This document shows, one piece after another, positions 1 to 10,739 of a DNA stretch of 64,000 bases. The notes beneath the pieces were generated by a model that worked only from the letters and a program-made list of their open reading frames with translations, was not told the DNA's origin and did not search any database. The stretch is from contig NZ_LJRO01000160.1 of NCBI RefSeq assembly GCF_001401155.1, positions 1 to 64,000 of the forward strand. The letters run 5' to 3'. A program made the position numbers and the translations under genes. This DNA is from Pseudomonas tremae (GTDB taxonomy: Bacteria > Pseudomonadota > Gammaproteobacteria > Pseudomonadales > Pseudomonadaceae). Within the stretch, counting starts at the first letter, position 1. Every line of letters starts with the position of its first letter.

Positions 1-3000
1 CCTGTCTCGACATCGAAATACTGACCCTGAAACCTCAGGTTCTGCTCGACCTCGTTCACCACCAGCTTATCGATCATCCCCCACGGCTTGTATTTGGCCT
101 GCCAGACGATCTGCCCTTCGGCATCGGTCATCTCCAGCGGGGTGCCGATCTGGTCGGTGTGGAAGTAGTAAACCTTGTTTTCTGCCTCGCCTTCGCGTTG
201 ATCGACGCGGGCCAGCGGCGCGTAGCTGCCAGGCTCATAGAGGTAAAGGCTGCTCTGCTCCGGGCTTTCTTCGCGCAGCATGCGCAGCCCCTGCCAGAGA
301 AAGCGTTTCTGGTCGGTCTGGCCTTTGATGTCTGAGTGTTTGGCGACGCGTCGACCCAGGCTGTCGTACTGGTAGCTGCTGGTGCTTTCTATCTGGCTGT
401 TGGCCATGGTCTCGGTTTTGACCAGACGGTTTTCGCAGTCGTAGGTGAAGGTCTGCCAACGCACGATGCCGACGATTTTCTCGACCAGGTTGCCCCAGGC
501 GTCGTATGTGTATTCGTGGTTGCTCCACTGCTTGAGCCGGTTGTCTTTGACGCGGTCGAAGCGGCTGGTGTTGAAGTTCAGGCGGTTGCCGGCAGCGTCA
601 TAGCGGAATGCTTCGCCCTCGAAACGTTTTTCGGGGTTGTGCTCGAGCAGTCGGCCGTTAGCTTCGTATTCATAGCTGACTTCGCCGCGCAGCTTGTCGA
701 GGGTGCGGCTTAGCTCGCCAGCCAGGTCATATTCGTAACGGCGGTGGATTGAGTTGTAGGCGTGTTCGACGTAGCGCTCAGGCTTTATGAGCGGGTTCTG
801 GATCTGCGACAGTTTCTCGGCGGGCAGAGTGGTCGCGTACTGCCAGGCCTTGCGACCTAATGCGTCGTAGCCAAAGCAACTGGTGAGTTTGCCTTGGGTG
901 CGGTAGATCTCGCGGTGCAGGTCGTCGCGCTCGATGTCGCTGATCAGTTGGCCGTCGAGGTTCAGTTGGTGCAGGTGGCCGCTTCCGTAATACAGGTGGT
1001 TCAGGTGTTGACCGGTCGGAAGTGTCAGCGTGGTCAGGTTGCCGAGCGGGTCGTACTCGTAGTCCAACGCACCCTGCGGTGAGGTTTCCTGCGTCAGGCG
1101 GCCCAGTATGTCGTAGGCAAATTCCAGTTTTTCAGCTGCGACCCCGAGTTTTCTGCCGCCATCGGTGGGCGTGCGTTGAATGGAGCGCAAGCGGTCGCTG
1201 TCGTCGTACTCGAAATCCTGACGTGCATCGTCGTTGAGTCTGGCCAGCAGGCGGCCAATCGAATCGCGCTCGAACCAGGTACTGCGTTGTGGTCGTTCGC
1301 CTTTTTCGCTGTAGCCGGTTTCTTCAACCTGGGTCAGATGACCGCCAAGGTTATATCTGAAACGCCGGGTCAACTGGTCGATGCGCTTTTCTTCGATCAG
1401 CCGGTCGGCGCTGTCGTAGGCGAAGGTGTAGGTTGCATCGTTTTCATTGGTCAGTGCCACCAGGCGCAGGGCCTCGTCGTACTGGTATGCGACCATCAGA
1501 CCCTTGGGGTCCTGACGGCGGATCGGCAGGCCGCGTGCGTTACGTGCCAGATGAGTGGTCTGATCCTTGCCATTGGTGTGCGTCAGTACCTGACCGTGGG
1601 CGTTATAGGTAAAGCTTTCGTGGCTGCCGTCCGGGTGGTGGATGCGCAGCACTTCGCCGCCGGGTTTGCGTTCCAGCGTTGTTGTGTTGTTCAGGGCATC
1701 CGTGACAGCGACCAGTTGCTGGTGCGCGTCATACCGGTAATACGTGCTCTTGCCTGAACAGTCCTGAAAGCGTTCGACCCGCGCCAGGTTGTTCCACCAC
1801 AGGTTTTTTGATTTATGGGTAGCGTCGATGATGGTGTGCGGCAGGCCGTCTTCGCCGTTGAGGTATTCGGTCTTATGGCCCAATGCGTCGATTTCAGCGA
1901 CAAGGTTGCCCCTGTCGTCGTAATGAGCTTTCCAGATGGCCCCGTCCGGGTAGGTGACCTGTTTGACCAGTGTGGTCTTGTAGTGATGCCGATAGCGCGT
2001 GGTTCGGCCCAGCGGGTCGGTCTCTGCGGTGAGGCGCGACAGCTCGTCGTACTCAAAGCCCAACTGGTTGCCGTCGGGCAATGTCAGGCCGGTGATGTTG
2101 CCGGTGTCGTCCAGCGCGATGTGGTAGTGCTCGCCACCGAAGTCGGTGCTGGCTAACACGCGGCGATCCTTGTTGTAGGTCACTTCGGCATGGCGGCCCA
2201 ATACATCCGTCACCCGCGTCTGATGCGCCACCAGATCGTAATCGAAATGGAAGTGCTCGCCGTCGCTGGTCCAGTGTTCGACCACCCGCGGTTTGTCGCC
2301 GATAACTTCCCAGCGATACTCGCAAGCAAGCCCCAGTGCGTTGGCGTGTCGGTTCATCAGCCCGTCGGTGTAACTGAAGTTGCGTACTGAATCGCCGTTG
2401 CGGTTGTACACGCTGTTCAACTGGCCGTTTTTGTCATAGCCGTAACGCACCAGCGTTTCGACTGCCTGATCGCCAACGATGCGTTTGACGATGCTCAGGC
2501 GGTTGGTCACTTCGTCGTAATGCAGGTGTATGCGCTGCTCGCCGGTAGAGCAGATATCGGTCAGAACGCCGTCTTCGCTGCGCACAAAATGCAGAAAATG
2601 ACCCAGTGCGTTTTCGATGCGTTGCAGGGGAACGGGCTGGTTGTCGTCGGGGACTTCGCCGAAGTAATAGAAGAGGTTGTCCAGCGTTTGTAACAGGTAA
2701 TGACCGCCGACAGTGCGTACCAGATACAGTTGTTCCTGTGCGTTGTAGATGCGCTCGTTGTAGCCCAGTGTCATAAACGGCACGCTGCGTCCCTGATTGT
2801 CGCTGAGGTACAGGAAACTGCCCTTGCGGCGCAGGCTTTGTTCCCAGGGCAGCACCCAGCCCTTGCCCAGCACGCTGTCGACGTTGAGGTCGCTGGCGTA
2901 GAAGCGCGTCCACTCGATGGGCATAAGGCCCGGCAGGCTGAAGTCGGACTCATCGATCAGCAGTTTGCGCCCGGTGGTGGAGTCGACCGGGTTGCCGTGC

Positions 3001-3686
3001 AGGCCTCCCAGCACTTTTTCGGCCAGCGGGGCGACGCCGAAACGAACGATTGCGTCGCTGAGAAAGACACCGCCCATAAAGCGCAGTGCGCAAGGCCCGG
3101 CAGCTTTCAGGCCGGCCTGCAGGCCCAGCTTGGCAATGCTGCCGACCGCTTTAGCGCCGCCTGCCACCACCATCAGAATGTCCACGGTGTAGCGGACTAT
3201 CGTCGGCACCTCATCATGGACTGCCAGGTAGCGATGAGTGCCGCCGCCGATGAAGACGTTGGGGGAGCCCGTGCCGATTTTTGCGCCGCAGGTCAGTTTG
3301 TCGCCTTTGCGCGCTGCCGGTTGACCGTTGATGAAGACGTTGCTGGAGCCTTCTGCAACCTTGACGATAGGCGAGTGCTTGTCACATACAGCTGTGCTTT
3401 CGATGGCAAATGCAGCCGGCCGACCATTGATGAACACGTTGGGCGAGGCAGAATCGATCTGCCCCGCCGGAGAGCTGAAGGCACTGCCTATGCTTTCCCC
3501 GATACTGGCAAGGGCGTTACCCGCCAGTCCGACAGCCAGGCCCAGTAAAATCGCGCCCAAGCCACATGTAGCGAAGGCGAACGATACATACGCCACCGCC
3601 GCGATGCCCACCACTGCTCCGAGCACAAAGCCGGTCAGCGCACCGGTGTGCTCGATTTCATCCATTAACCGGGCTGCCTCGAACAT
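1..3686 (-). CDS. Rhs/YD-repeat polymorphic toxin with N-terminal membrane and PAAR-like region (3' end outside window)
   Basis: At least 1228 codons are open from ATG at 3686 to the left edge, preceded by an AGGA ribosome site. In order: two hydrophobic stretches at about residues 15-60; a PAAR-like region (about 80-150) with three copies of an S-P/S-N-V-F-I motif; another hydrophobic stretch (about 165-205); a DUF6531-type entry (PVDSTTGRKL, near 235); then YD repeats from about 400 onward. The last codons visible, LRFQGQYFDVETG, are the start of the Rhs core motif that precedes the variable toxin, so the effector domain and any immunity gene lie outside the window. Proteins of this build are type VI secretion effectors that cap the VgrG spike and are matured inside an Rhs cage. 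The EagR-like gene directly upstream supports this. No VgrG gene is adjacent. Family call firm; toxin activity unknown. Confidence 0.93.
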   Translation of the reverse strand, partial: MFEAARLMDEIEHTGALTGFVLGAVVGIAAVAYVSFAFATCGLGAILLGLAVGLAGNALASIGESIGSAFSSPAGQIDSASPNVFINGRPAAFAIESTAVCDKHSPIVKVAEGSSNVFINGQPAARKGDKLTCGAKIGTGSPNVFIGGGTHRYLAVHDEVPTIVRYTVDILMVVAGGAKAVGSIAKLGLQAGLKAAGPCALRFMGGVFLSDAIVRFGVAPLAEKVLGGLHGNPVDSTTGRKLLIDESDFSLPGLMPIEWTRFYASDLNVDSVLGKGWVLPWEQSLRRKGSFLYLSDNQGRSVPFMTLGYNERIYNAQEQLYLVRTVGGHYLLQTLDNLFYYFGEVPDDNQPVPLQRIENALGHFLHFVRSEDGVLTDICSTGEQRIHLHYDEVTNRLSIVKRIVGDQAVETLVRYGYDKNGQLNSVYNRNGDSVRNFSYTDGLMNRHANALGLACEYRWEVIGDKPRVVEHWTSDGEHFHFDYDLVAHQTRVTDVLGRHAEVTYNKDRRVLASTDFGGEHYHIALDDTGNITGLTLPDGNQLGFEYDELSRLTAETDPLGRTTRYRHHYKTTLVKQVTYPDGAIWKAHYDDRGNLVAEIDALGHKTEYLNGEDGLPHTIIDATHKSKNLWWNNLARVERFQDCSGKSTYYRYDAHQQLVAVTDALNNTTTLERKPGGEVLRIHHPDGSHESFTYNAHGQVLTHTNGKDQTTHLARNARGLPIRRQDPKGLMVAYQYDEALRLVALTNENDATYTFAYDSADRLIEEKRIDQLTRRFRYNLGGHLTQVEETGYSEKGERPQRSTWFERDSIGRLLARLNDDARQDFEYDDSDRLRSIQRTPTDGGRKLGVAAEKLEFAYDILGRLTQETSPQGALDYEYDPLGNLTTLTLPTGQHLNHLYYGSGHLHQLNLDGQLISDIERDDLHREIYRTQGKLTSCFGYDALGRKAWQYATTLPAEKLSQIQNPLIKPERYVEHAYNSIHRRYEYDLAGELSRTLDKLRGEVSYEYEANGRLLEHNPEKRFEGEAFRYDAAGNRLNFNTSRFDRVKDNRLKQWSNHEYTYDAWGNLVEKIVGIVRWQTFTYDCENRLVKTETMANSQIESTSSYQYDSLGRRVAKHSDIKGQTDQKRFLWQGLRMLREESPEQSSLYLYEPGSYAPLARVDQREGEAENKVYYFHTDQIGTPLEMTDAEGQIVWQAKYKPWGMIDKLVVNEVEQNLRFQGQYFDVET

Positions 3687-3796
3687 CGCCGTTATTCCTG
3701 CATGCAGCGGGCTGTGGAGGTCTGATCACCCGGAGAAGCGCTGACGCTCAGCAACTGATAGTCCATTAAACCTGTCCTGTTGGCAGTGGGTGCAGT

Positions 3797-4384
3797 CTAG
3801 CTGGATGCGAGACCTTCGAGCATGACGTCGAAGTCCAGCAGCCAGAGTTTTAGCGCCTGTTTTTCTGAGTCAATCACGCAACCTGCGCTCAGCCACTGAC
3901 GTTGGTTATGATCGACGGCCGGCACCAAGGCGCCGATCAGGCGACCGTGGCGCTCTTCGAAACCTTCGCGAAAATGGAAGTCCAGCGCCAGTGCCGCATT
4001 GCCCGCCAGGACTGTTTCATAATGGCGAATGACCTGTATTGCTCCATGAAGCGGCTGTAGCGCTTTGACGGCTTCGGAGAATACTTCGGCGAGGGTTGCC
4101 TCTTCAGGTACATCGCGACGCTGAATAGAGACCACTACAGGCTCTCCGCCGACTTCGACGGTCGCCTCGATTGCGCTGCACCTGAACCCTTCCGGGAAGC
4201 TGAACTGGAACCCGCCGAAGTTGAAGCTGCACGGCGCATTGAGCAAGGGCTGTGGTACGAGAATCGCCACTTCGATGAGTTCCCGTTCCCGTTGCGCGGC
4301 AGCACGTACAGCTTCCTCACGCGCCAGCGCCTCGTCAGCCAGTCGGCGCTCGGAAATACGGTCGTAAAGACTGGTACGCCTCAT
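3797..4384 (-). CDS. EagR-type (DUF1795/DcrB-like) chaperone for the Rhs effector
   Basis: 195 residues, 110 bp upstream of the rhs gene and in the same direction. The N-terminus (1-40) is charged and probably helical. The rest has the DUF1795 pattern: FNFGGFQFSFPEGF near 55, a central beta-rich part, and a C-terminus ending in LWLLDFDVMLEGL. DUF1795 proteins encoded beside Rhs effectors (Eag proteins) bind the hydrophobic N-terminal segments of the effector, keep them soluble in the cytoplasm and help load them on VgrG. That role is inferred here from family and position. The start codon lacks a close Shine-Dalgarno; it overlaps (ATGA) the stop of an 8-codon mini-ORF beginning at 4404, which may couple translation. 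Confidence 0.8.
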   Translation of the reverse strand: MRRTSLYDRISERRLADEALAREEAVRAAAQRERELIEVAILVPQPLLNAPCSFNFGGFQFSFPEGFRCSAIEATVEVGGEPVVVSIQRRDVPEEATLAEVFSEAVKALQPLHGAIQVIRHYETVLAGNAALALDFHFREGFEERHGRLIGALVPAVDHNQRQWLSAGCVIDSEKQALKLWLLDFDVMLEGLASS

Positions 4385-4850
4385 ATGCCATGAACCTTGT
4401 TCATCAACCTCTACATCTCCTTATGCAGGACGCTGCCCATCAATGCTTTGCCGGACAGCCCATTTGTGAGTAGACGATAAGCACTTTAAAGCGGCGAGGT
4501 TATAGCCAGTGGCCGACTGATGGCCCGGAAAAGCCTGAGAATCCTGTGGGACCGAGACTACGGATAACTTCTACTGGCAAAAGCGAAGGTCTCGACCTTC
4601 CTTTGAGTGAAAGTTCATTGCGGGCAAATGAAAGTGTCAGGACACTCTGTCTGGAGCCTCCTGACGCCGATGTGCCCACAGCACGGCCACATCTAACCAA
4701 GCGATGAAGCCCGCGCCAGCGGCTACCAACACATGAGTTATCACTGGGATTACTGGAAAATTACGATTCTGTTATCCAGCGAGAAGGGCGTTTCTTTTCA
4801 GTACACTGCACGGCATCGTCATTACCCGTTCATCAAACAGGAAGCCCCTT
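4385..4850. other. Intergenic region between eagR and the two-component operon
   Basis: About 465 bp with no gene I can support. It must hold the divergent promoters of the eagR-rhs unit and of the response regulator. A 66-codon frame on the minus strand (4500-4700) has biased, unconvincing composition and no clear ribosome site, so I leave it out. The only ordered motif noticed is the direct repeat at 4749-4764. Confidence 0.6.
4749..4764 (+). promoter_or_regulatory. Direct repeat ATTAC-N6-ATTAC, possible response-regulator site
   Basis: Two ATTAC pentamers, 11 bp apart centre to centre, lie about 87 bp upstream of the response-regulator start. OmpR/PhoB-type regulators bind tandem half-sites with about this period, so autoregulation is plausible. 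The motif is short and could be chance; a third ATTAC occurs near 4821. Confidence 0.3.
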
Positions 4851-5525
4851 ATGCGAATCCTTGTCGTAGAGGACGAGCCGAAAACTGCCGAGTATATGCA
4901 TCAGGGTTTGACCGAAAGTGGCTATATCGTCGATATCGCTGCCACCGGGCTTGATGGGCTCTACCTCGCGCAGCATCAGGCTTACGATGTGGTGATACTG
5001 GATGTGAACCTGCCTGAGATGGACGGCTGGGAGGTGCTGACCCGCCTGAGGAAAACCGTCAACACGCGCATCATGATGGTCACTGCGCGCGGTCGTCTGG
5101 AGGAGAAGGTCAAAGGTCTGGAAATGGGCGCTGATGACTATCTGGTCAAGCCGTTCGAATTTCCCGAACTGCTCGCGCGGGTTCGGACCCTCATGCGCCG
5201 CAGCGAGCAGACCACCACGGCCAAGGTGTTGCAGGTCGGCGACCTGGAGCTCGATCAGGGTCGTCACCGCGCTTTTCGCGGCAAGCAACGCATTGACCTG
5301 ACCACCAAAGAGTTCGCGCTTCTGCACCTGTTGATGCGTCATAGCGGCGAGGTCATGTCGCGTACTCAGATCATCTCACTGGTCTGGGACATGAACTTCG
5401 ATTGCGACACCAACGTGGTGGAAGTATCGATCCGTCGCTTGCGGGCGAAGATCGACGACCCGTTCGAGACCAAGCTGATTCACACGTTGCGCGGCGTGGG
5501 CTATGTGCTGGAAGTGCGCGAATGA
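4851..5525 (+). CDS. OmpR/PhoB-family response regulator, heavy-metal type (CopR/CusR-like)
   Basis: 224 residues: receiver domain (1-115) followed by a winged-helix DNA-binding domain (about 128-222). The receiver has the acidic pocket E7/D8, phospho-acceptor D51 (VILDVNLPEMDGW), T78 and K100 (YLVKPFEF). The C-terminal part has the OmpR wing ending in HTLRGVGYVLE. Overall it most resembles the CopR/CusR/CzcR/PcoR branch that controls copper, silver or zinc efflux. No efflux or copper-binding gene lies next to it, so the metal is not shown by context. Its stop overlaps the sensor kinase start by 4 bp (ATGA), so the two are translationally coupled. The start is preceded by a GGAAG-type site. 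Confidence 0.9.
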   Translation: MRILVVEDEPKTAEYMHQGLTESGYIVDIAATGLDGLYLAQHQAYDVVILDVNLPEMDGWEVLTRLRKTVNTRIMMVTARGRLEEKVKGLEMGADDYLVKPFEFPELLARVRTLMRRSEQTTTAKVLQVGDLELDQGRHRAFRGKQRIDLTTKEFALLHLLMRHSGEVMSRTQIISLVWDMNFDCDTNVVEVSIRRLRAKIDDPFETKLIHTLRGVGYVLEVRE

Positions 5526-6913
5526 TCCCGACACGTCTCTCGACGCGCCTGGGGCTGATGGTGACGGCGTTGATCGCCACTCTGGTACTGGTGATGGAAA
5601 CGTTCGCGTACGCCGCCATTTCCCATCAGTTGGACTTGCGCGCCGAAGATGCTCTGAAAGACAGGTTCGCGCAGATCGAGCACAGCCTGAGCGAGGGGTT
5701 TCTGAGTGTCGAGGACATCGTTCAATACCCTCATACGCTGCGTGACCAGATCGTCGGGAATGACAGCTTCGCGCTGACCATTCTCGATTCGGGCAACCCT
5801 CGTCAGCAACTGATGAGTGTCGGCAATGAAGAGGGGCGCAATCTGCCGGTTCTGAATGCTGGTGACCCGCCGCAGGGTTTTCAGGAACTGGCTTCGGCCC
5901 AGGGCCACAAGATTCTGCTGAGCTACAAGAAAATACGCCTGAAGACGGATCAGGACATTGTGGTCAGGCTGTCGGTGGACAGAGAGAGCGATACCGAACT
6001 GCTGAACGCCTACATGAAGTCGACTTTTCTGATGCTGCCGGTAGTGCTGCTGCTGATTGGCGTCGGTGTCTGGTGGGCGGTGCGTCGTGGCCTCAGGCCG
6101 TTGAGTGCGTTTCGCAAAGTGACTGCGCTGATCTCGGCCCGCGATCTGTCACACCGCATGAAGGTCAATGGGCTGCCCGACGAGTTGCGGGATCTGGCTC
6201 ATGCGGTCAATTTCATGCTTCACCGGCTGGATGGTGATGTGCAGCAGCTTGCGCAGTTTTCAGACGATCTGGCCCATGAATTGCGCTCGCCCATGAACAA
6301 CCTGATGGGCAAGGCGCAGGTCACGCTGTCCAGGCCGCGCCCTTCGGAGGAATACAAGCAGGCGTTGGAATCCTGCACCGAGGAGCTGGAGCGAATGTCG
6401 CGGATGATCAGCCAGATGTTGTTTCTGGCCAGCGTGAGTCAGCCTGCTGCGCCGCTGCCGGTCGATGTGATTGATCTGCGTGAGGAGGCGGACAAGGTCG
6501 CCGAGCTGTTTTCGTCTTCGGCTGAAGAGCGCGACATCGCCCTGCAGGTTCAGGGCAGCGCAAAGGTCACGGGCGACAGGCTGATGATTCAGCGAGCGAT
6601 TTCAAACCTGCTGTCCAACGCCGTCCGCCACGGCCTTTCCGGCAGTGTCGTCACGATAACGCTCACTGTCCTCAAGGATGAAGTGGTGCTTGCCGTGCGC
6701 AATGCAGGCGATGGTATCGATGCCGAACATCTGCCACGCCTGTTCGACCGTTTTTATCGGGTCCACGTCAGCCGCGCGCGGCAGCAGGGCGGTACAGGGC
6801 TTGGGCTTGCGATCGTGCGTTCGATCATGAGCCTGCATGAAGGGCAGGTGACGGTACACAGCGAGCCGGAAAAATTCACCACGTTCAGTCTGATCTTTCC
6901 TAAACTTGTGTAG
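5522..6913 (+). CDS. Heavy-metal type sensor histidine kinase (CopS/CusS-like)
   Basis: 463 residues from the ATG that overlaps the regulator stop. Two membrane segments (about 11-34 and 168-187) bracket a periplasmic sensor region of about 130 residues; a HAMP domain (about 188-240), a HisKA domain with phospho-acceptor H252 (DDLAHELRSPMNN) and a HATPase_c domain with N-box (NLLSNAVRHG), NAGDGI and GGTGLGLAIV follow. This is the layout of the copper/silver sensor kinases CusS and CopS. It should autophosphorylate on H252 and phosphorylate D51 of the upstream regulator. The periplasmic region is the part that decides the ligand and cannot be assigned from sequence alone. Confidence 0.9.
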   Translation: MIPTRLSTRLGLMVTALIATLVLVMETFAYAAISHQLDLRAEDALKDRFAQIEHSLSEGFLSVEDIVQYPHTLRDQIVGNDSFALTILDSGNPRQQLMSVGNEEGRNLPVLNAGDPPQGFQELASAQGHKILLSYKKIRLKTDQDIVVRLSVDRESDTELLNAYMKSTFLMLPVVLLLIGVGVWWAVRRGLRPLSAFRKVTALISARDLSHRMKVNGLPDELRDLAHAVNFMLHRLDGDVQQLAQFSDDLAHELRSPMNNLMGKAQVTLSRPRPSEEYKQALESCTEELERMSRMISQMLFLASVSQPAAPLPVDVIDLREEADKVAELFSSSAEERDIALQVQGSAKVTGDRLMIQRAISNLLSNAVRHGLSGSVVTITLTVLKDEVVLAVRNAGDGIDAEHLPRLFDRFYRVHVSRARQQGGTGLGLAIVRSIMSLHEGQVTVHSEPEKFTTFSLIFPKLV

Positions 6914-7028
6914 ATGCGTCAGGTGTTGGTCGTTCTTCAAGAACCTTTCGCGGATCGCCTGGCTCATAGTGTGTGAGCGGGCCTGGCCCGAATGCTTCTG
7001 ATGAAGCCAAAACGATAAGGATGGACGT

Positions 7029-7430
7029 ATGACAGTTGCTTTCTGGTGCGTGCTGGTCGCGATATTGCTGCCGATTGTCTGTGCCGGCATTGCCAAGTTC
7101 GGCAGCGGCAAATTCGGCAGTGGTCACAACCATGATCCGCGTGCTTTTCTCGATAAGCTTGAAGGGTTTCCGCGACGTGCCCATGCTGCGCAGCTCAACA
7201 GTTTTGAGGTGACCCCGGCGTTCGCCGCTGCCGTCATCATTGCGCACATTGCCGGCAATGCTTCGTTGGTCACCATTGATGTGCTGGCGGTGCTGTTTAT
7301 CACCAGTCGTCTGCTGTACATCATTTTCTATCTGGCCGACCTGGCCGCGCTGCGTTCGCTGGCGTGGCTGGTCGGCATGGGTCTGATCATCGCGCTGTTC
7401 GGCGTTTCGGCCTTTCCTGCTGCGGCCTGA
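7029..7430 (+). CDS. MAPEG-family membrane protein
   Basis: 133 residues with four hydrophobic segments (about 3-22, 62-80, 82-100 and 110-130) and the MAPEG pattern of a basic loop after the first helix followed by FEVTPAFAAAVIIAH. MAPEG proteins include microsomal glutathione transferases and related small membrane enzymes; bacterial members of this short type have no settled substrate. AAGGA lies 7 bp before the start. It stands alone between the sensor kinase and a convergent DUF1090 gene. Confidence 0.82.
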   Translation: MTVAFWCVLVAILLPIVCAGIAKFGSGKFGSGHNHDPRAFLDKLEGFPRRAHAAQLNSFEVTPAFAAAVIIAHIAGNASLVTIDVLAVLFITSRLLYIIFYLADLAALRSLAWLVGMGLIIALFGVSAFPAAA

Positions 7431-7480
7431 CGTTAGGAGTGCGACGCTGTCTGTGATGGACAGTGTCGCTGGCGCGTCGA

Positions 7481-7891
7481 TCACTCATCCGGCTGCACTT
7501 TCTCCAGATCGGTCTGGGCTTCCTGCAGTTCCTTGCGCGACTCGGCGAGTTTGTCCTTACGCTTGTTGATCTTCTCCGGGTCGCCTTTGTCCATTGCTTT
7601 GTTCAGCTCGGTCTGACGGCGGCTGACCTCGCGTTTGGCGTCCAGCACCTTTTGCTCGCGCTGTTTGAGCAGTGACGTTTCCGTGCAGTTCGCGTTGACC
7701 TCAGCGAGCGCTTTTTCCAGCCCGGTCTGCTCGGCCTTGTTGCCTTCGGTTTTGGCGTCCTGAACCTTGCTGCTGATTTCCTGGCTTTTGATCAGGCATT
7801 CGGAGGGGGCGGTCGCCTGTTCGTCTGCCAGCAATGCGGTTGCCAGCAGCGTGCAGCTGGTGAAAAGAATCAAGGGTGACAAAAACTTCAT
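7481..7891 (-). CDS. DUF1090 (YqjC-like) small periplasmic protein
   Basis: 136 residues. A signal peptide (about 1-22, ending near LLADEQA) is followed by a highly charged, probably coiled-coil region (about 35-130) rich in Lys, Glu and Gln. Two cysteines (in SECLIK and NANCTE) frame the first half, as in the DUF1090 family, whose E. coli member is YqjC. Function is unknown; it is expected in the periplasm. GGAG lies 5 bp before the start. It is followed on the same strand by no gene, and the ligB gene upstream ends or begins independently. Confidence 0.8.
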   Translation of the reverse strand: MKFLSPLILFTSCTLLATALLADEQATAPSECLIKSQEISSKVQDAKTEGNKAEQTGLEKALAEVNANCTETSLLKQREQKVLDAKREVSRRQTELNKAMDKGDPEKINKRKDKLAESRKELQEAQTDLEKVQPDE

Positions 7892-7945
7892 ATGAACTCC
7901 GTTTGAAGATGACGATGTCCGGACGAGAAAATGAAAGTCCGCTGC

Positions 7946-10031
<2,086 letters not shown>

Positions 10032-10658
10032 ATGCCAATGGATATCTCGACGCTCGCTGTCTTCATCCCCGCCTGCTTTGCGCTGAACATGGCGCCGGGC
10101 CCGAACAATCTTCTGTCGATCAGCAACGCTACTCGCTATGGCTTCGTCCAGTCCTGTGTGGGTGGTATTGGGCGCTTGCTGGCGTTTGTCATCATGATTA
10201 CGTTGGCAGCGACCGGGCTCACGGTTGTGCTGCATACGTCTGAATGGATGTTTCATGTGATCAAGGTCATAGGCACGGCTTATTTGCTCTATCTCGCGGT
10301 GCAGCTATGGCGTGCCGACCCGAATGGACAGGATCAGGCATGCTTTGCGACAGCAAAAAAAGGCAGCTTGGCGCGTCAGGAGTTTCTGGTGGCTATTGGC
10401 AATCCGAAAGCGATCCTGCTGTTTACGGCTTTCCTTCCACAGTTTGTTGATCGCGAAGGTGATGTTTCGGTTCAGTTCGCAGTGTTGGGCGGTTTGTTTC
10501 TGGTGCTGGAGTGCGTAGCGATTGCGTTGTACGCCGCTATAGGTATCCATGCTCGTCGTCTGCTGGCCAAGCCCAGTGGCAAGCGGTTGTTCAACAGGCT
10601 ATGCGCAGGGCTGTTGGCGGGGGCTGCGTCTGTGTTGCTGGTGTCGCGGCGGGCGTAA
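10032..10658 (+). CDS. LysE/RhtB-family amino-acid exporter
   Basis: 208 residues, the usual length, with five to six membrane segments and the family signature near the N-terminus (FALNMAPGPNNLLSISNATRYG, with G-P-N core at about 20-23). Members export amino acids such as homoserine, threonine, lysine or leucine; the substrate cannot be read from sequence. An AGGGA site serves the start at 10032; an ATG two codons later (10038) is also possible. It converges with metK and shares the terminator at 10692-10733. Confidence 0.88.
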   Translation: MPMDISTLAVFIPACFALNMAPGPNNLLSISNATRYGFVQSCVGGIGRLLAFVIMITLAATGLTVVLHTSEWMFHVIKVIGTAYLLYLAVQLWRADPNGQDQACFATAKKGSLARQEFLVAIGNPKAILLFTAFLPQFVDREGDVSVQFAVLGGLFLVLECVAIALYAAIGIHARRLLAKPSGKRLFNRLCAGLLAGAASVLLVSRRA

Positions 10659-10691
10659 AAAGTGGCTGCTGAAGAGCTGTGCATGCAGGCG

Positions 10692-10733
10692 AAAAAAAGC
10701 CCCGAACGACTTGGTCGTCCGGGGCTTTTCTGC
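10692..10733. terminator. Bidirectional rho-independent terminator between lysE-type gene and metK
   Basis: A 12-bp stem with one mismatch (GCCCCGAACGAC at 10699-10710 against GTCGTCCGGGGC at 10714-10725) is flanked by seven A on the left and TTTT on the right, so it can end transcription from both sides. Confidence 0.87.
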
Positions 10734-10739
10734 GGGTTT

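Noticed and set aside
4500..4700. 66-codon frame on the minus strand in the eagR/two-component gap
   Set aside because: Ser/Arg/Gly-biased product, no ribosome site, no recognisable family.
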